Position numbers and translations under genes: made by a program | The notes under the pieces: generated by a model | What the model was told of the DNA's origin: nothing | The model's database searches: none | What the model saw: only the letters and a program-made list of their open reading frames with translations | DNA from: Bacteroidales bacterium UBA4866 | Lineage (GTDB): Bacteria; Bacteroidota; Bacteroidia; Bacteroidales; P3 | Assembly (NCBI GenBank): GCA_002399565.1 | Contig: DHDW01000041.1 | Span: forward strand, 41,724-47,616 | Direction: 5' to 3' | Length of the DNA stretch: 5,893 nucleotides | Shown here: positions 5,336-5,893 of the stretch, in pieces | How positions within the stretch are numbered: position 1 is the stretch's first letter | Layout: the number at the start of each line of letters is the position of its first letter

Positions 5336-5893
5336 TTATAATTCGCAATTTGGATCGTATTCATCTAATTTGTTGCTCCAAAGATATTTTTTAGTCTCTT
5401 TAACAATTACTCCTGAAAGCAAAAGCACGGAAATCAAATTAGGTATTGCCATTAATGCATTCATTGTGTCGGAAATATTCCAAACCAAATCAAGATTGAT
5501 AACAGCTCCAATAAAAACAATAACGACCCAAGTTAATCTATAGTATATTATTGTCTTTTTGCCTCCTAAATATTCTATTGCTTTTTCACCATAATAACTC
5601 CATCCAAGTATTGTAGAGAAAGCAAAAGTAATAATGCTAATATTTAAAAAGAGATTCCCAATATATGGCAATTTTGAAAATGCCTTTTGAGTCAGAAGAG
5701 CAGTCTTTGATGCATCAATATCGGGGTAAGCAATAACAGAACTAACAATAACCAATCCAGTAAGAGCACAAACAACAACTGTATCCCAAAAAGTACCTGT
5801 TGAAGAAACCAATGCTTGACGAACACTATTGCGTGTTTTAGCAGCAGCAGCAATAATTGGAGCAGAGCCTAAGCCACTTTCATTGGAGAAAAG
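5336..5893 (-). CDS. Sodium:alanine (glycine) symporter family protein, C-terminal part (cut by window edge)
   Basis: The frame is open to the right edge, so 185 residues of an inner-membrane Na+/amino-acid symporter (AgcS family) are visible. An in-frame TTG at 5810-5812 is an internal Leu codon, not the start. The first visible residues, LFSNESGLGSAPIIAAAAKT, carry the family signature F-S/T-N-E-x-G-L-G-S-A-P, followed by STGTFWDTVVVCALTGLVIV. About four hydrophobic helices follow. The largest are near LFLNISIITFAFSTILGW, LTWVVIVFIGAVINL and IPNLISVLLLSGVIV. It ends in a short polar cytoplasmic tail. Family members run to roughly 450-550 residues, so more than half lies outside. Substrates are usually alanine and/or glycine, in some cases also the D-isomers. 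It is the most upstream visible gene of the operon, 22 nt before the lipoprotein. The family is certain; the substrate is inferred. Confidence 0.95.
   Translation of the reverse strand, partial: LFSNESGLGSAPIIAAAAKTRNSVRQALVSSTGTFWDTVVVCALTGLVIVSSVIAYPDIDASKTALLTQKAFSKLPYIGNLFLNISIITFAFSTILGWSYYGEKAIEYLGGKKTIIYYRLTWVVIVFIGAVINLDLVWNISDTMNALMAIPNLISVLLLSGVIVKETKKYLWSNKLDEYDPNCEL
5379..5406 (-). promoter_or_regulatory. Possible internal promoter ahead of the lipoprotein gene
   Basis: Inside the 3' end of the symporter gene the minus strand has TATCTTTG (5386-5379), a full TAnnTTTG match, with TTG 17 nt upstream (about 5406-5404). This fits the Bacteroidota TTG-N17-23-TAnnTTTG pattern and would give a leader of about 60 nt for the lipoprotein gene. 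It lies in coding DNA, so a chance match in A/T-rich sequence is quite possible. Confidence 0.35.

Noticed and set aside
5283..5543. Plus-strand frame of 86 codons opposite the symporter and lipoprotein ends
   Set aside because: It is antisense to the symporter coding sequence and lacks recognisable motifs or a promoter.

Overview
The window looks like chromosomal DNA of a member of the Bacteroidota, most likely Bacteroidales or a close relative. The DNA is strongly A+T rich. The GldA-type ABC ATPase, the Bacteroidota-style GAPDH, the TAnnTTTG promoter boxes, the general lack of Shine-Dalgarno sequences and a lipoprotein with a charged sorting tail all point that way. No species can be named from the sequence alone.

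Layout. Positions 1-479 (minus) hold the N-terminal half of glyceraldehyde-3-phosphate dehydrogenase, cut by the window edge just after its catalytic Cys, with its own promoter box near 540-548. Upstream on the same strand, 642-1352 encodes a GldA-like ABC ATPase. Divergent from it, 1427-2356 (plus) encodes an RluA-family pseudouridine synthase homologue whose catalytic Asp is replaced by Gln. A tRNA-Ser(GGA) gene follows at 2401-2488. Positions 2489-2832 carry no gene and form a convergent intergenic region. It contains four copies of a 15-nt odd palindrome spaced 21, 22 and 21 bp apart, plus further weak inverted and direct repeats.

The right half is one probable minus-strand operon, read from the right edge leftward: the C-terminal part of a sodium:alanine/glycine symporter (5336-5893, cut by the edge), a lipoprotein with a degenerate RsiV-like DUF3298 domain (4582-5313), a membrane-anchored GH25 muramidase (3777-4550), and a D-2-hydroxyacid dehydrogenase of the SerA superfamily (2833-3780). 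The gaps are 22 and 31 nt, then a 4-nt ATGA overlap.

How the genes may work together. Three of the four operon members have a possible link to the cell wall or its building blocks: alanine/glycine uptake, a muramidase, and a lipoprotein related to the lysozyme-binding domain of RsiV. The dehydrogenase is translationally coupled to the muramidase. A functional unit is inference. The left half is housekeeping (glycolysis, tRNA, ABC transport) apart from the pseudoenzyme. The three items most worth a second look are the RluA-like pseudoenzyme, the helically phased palindrome array, and the lipoprotein/lysozyme pair.
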